A stretch of DNA of 5,068 nt from JAICIG01 sp035532215. GTDB taxonomy: Bacteria; Planctomycetota; Planctomycetia; Pirellulales; JAICIG01. Under the pieces are notes generated by a model, which was not told the origin of the DNA, searched no databases, and saw only the letters and a program-made list of their open reading frames with translations. Both the position numbers and the translations under genes were made by a program. Below are positions 4,992 through 5,068 of the stretch, piece by piece. Position 1 is the stretch's first letter, and the number at the start of each line of letters is the position of its first letter. The DNA lies in contig DATKRK010000427.1 of NCBI GenBank assembly GCA_035532215.1, forward strand, positions 1 through 5,068, given 5' to 3'.

Positions 4992-5068
4992 GAGTCGGGA
5001 TCGAGTCCCAGCAGGGTGACGACCTGACGCTGCACGGGCGTCAGTTCCGTGACCATCACTCGCGGCTC
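4929..5068 (-). mobile_element. Possible insertion-sequence end interrupting nifK
   Basis: After codon 96 of nifK, about 50 noncoding bases lead to the stop of a minus-strand reading frame that continues past the window edge. A coding C-terminus ending roughly 50 bases inside a sharp junction in another gene is the usual layout of an insertion-sequence end, which would start with CTATCTTCCGCAAG. The other end, the inverted-repeat partner and any target duplication are outside the window, so no family is assigned. A simple rearrangement or assembly join is the alternative. Confidence 0.4.
4979..5068 (-). CDS. C-terminal 29 residues of an unrecognised protein, possibly a transposase, cut by the right edge
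   Basis: Read from the right edge on the minus strand, the frame gives EPRVMVTELTPVQRQVVTLLGLDPDSYGS and then TGA (4981-4979). The L-T-P-V-Q-R-Q-V-V-x-L-L-G-L-D-P pattern is a plausible amphipathic helix-turn segment, and the codons are G/C-ending, so coding is likely. Similar 'LTPxQ...LG' tails occur in several unrelated families, including some phage and transposon proteins, so identity is open. Its placement immediately beyond the nifK break, pointing toward the break, is the reason to suspect a transposase. Confidence 0.4.
   Translation of the reverse strand, partial: EPRVMVTELTPVQRQVVTLLGLDPDSYGS

Noticed and set aside
1..5068. CRISPR arrays, tRNA or rRNA genes
   Set aside because: No regularly spaced repeats or recognisable RNA-gene signatures were seen; the only tandem repeat is the two-copy one before nifB.

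Overview
The window is part of a molybdenum-nitrogenase (nif) region from a GC-rich bacterial diazotroph. The encoded proteins closely resemble the proteobacterial-type Mo nitrogenase (group I), judged from memory of Azotobacter-like NifB, NifD and NifK. The sequence does not fix the host: a proteobacterium, or a planctomycete or verrucomicrobial lineage carrying proteobacterial-type nif genes, would both fit. The non-nif fragments at the two edges are too short to decide.

Layout. At the left edge (2-145, +) is the C-terminal tail of an unrecognised Arg-rich protein. It converges on a minus-strand nif operon read right to left: nifB (2621-1137), a 2[4Fe-4S] ferredoxin of FdxN type (1124-846), an IscA/HesB-type A-type carrier (783-451) and a small BFD-like [2Fe-2S] protein (447-205). 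Upstream of nifB is a compact regulatory region: a sigma54 -24/-12 candidate (2717-2702), two NifA-type TGT-N10-ACA elements (2782-2797 and 2811-2826), and a 20-bp tandem duplication (2635-2674) in the predicted leader. Further upstream, still on the minus strand, are a second BFD-like [2Fe-2S] protein (3112-2867) and the 3' part of an unrecognised gene (about 3484-3176).

At about 3485 the sequence switches abruptly to plus-strand nifD, which lacks about its first 124 codons. nifD is intact to its stop and is followed by nifK, which matches the family only to codon 96. There the sequence switches to about 50 noncoding bases and then the C-terminal end of a minus-strand reading frame that runs off the window, an arrangement like the end of an insertion sequence. 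nifH is not in the window.

How the genes work together. NifB makes the FeMo-co precursor NifB-co. The downstream ferredoxin is the likely electron donor, the IscA-type protein a likely Fe-S carrier, and the BFD-like proteins may link to iron release or redox (inference). NifD and NifK are the catalytic alpha and beta subunits, but both are broken here. The nifB half therefore looks functional and NifA/sigma54-controlled, whereas the structural-gene half is rearranged. The rearrangement is either a real inversion plus insertion or an assembly/amplification chimera, and this sequence alone cannot decide between them.
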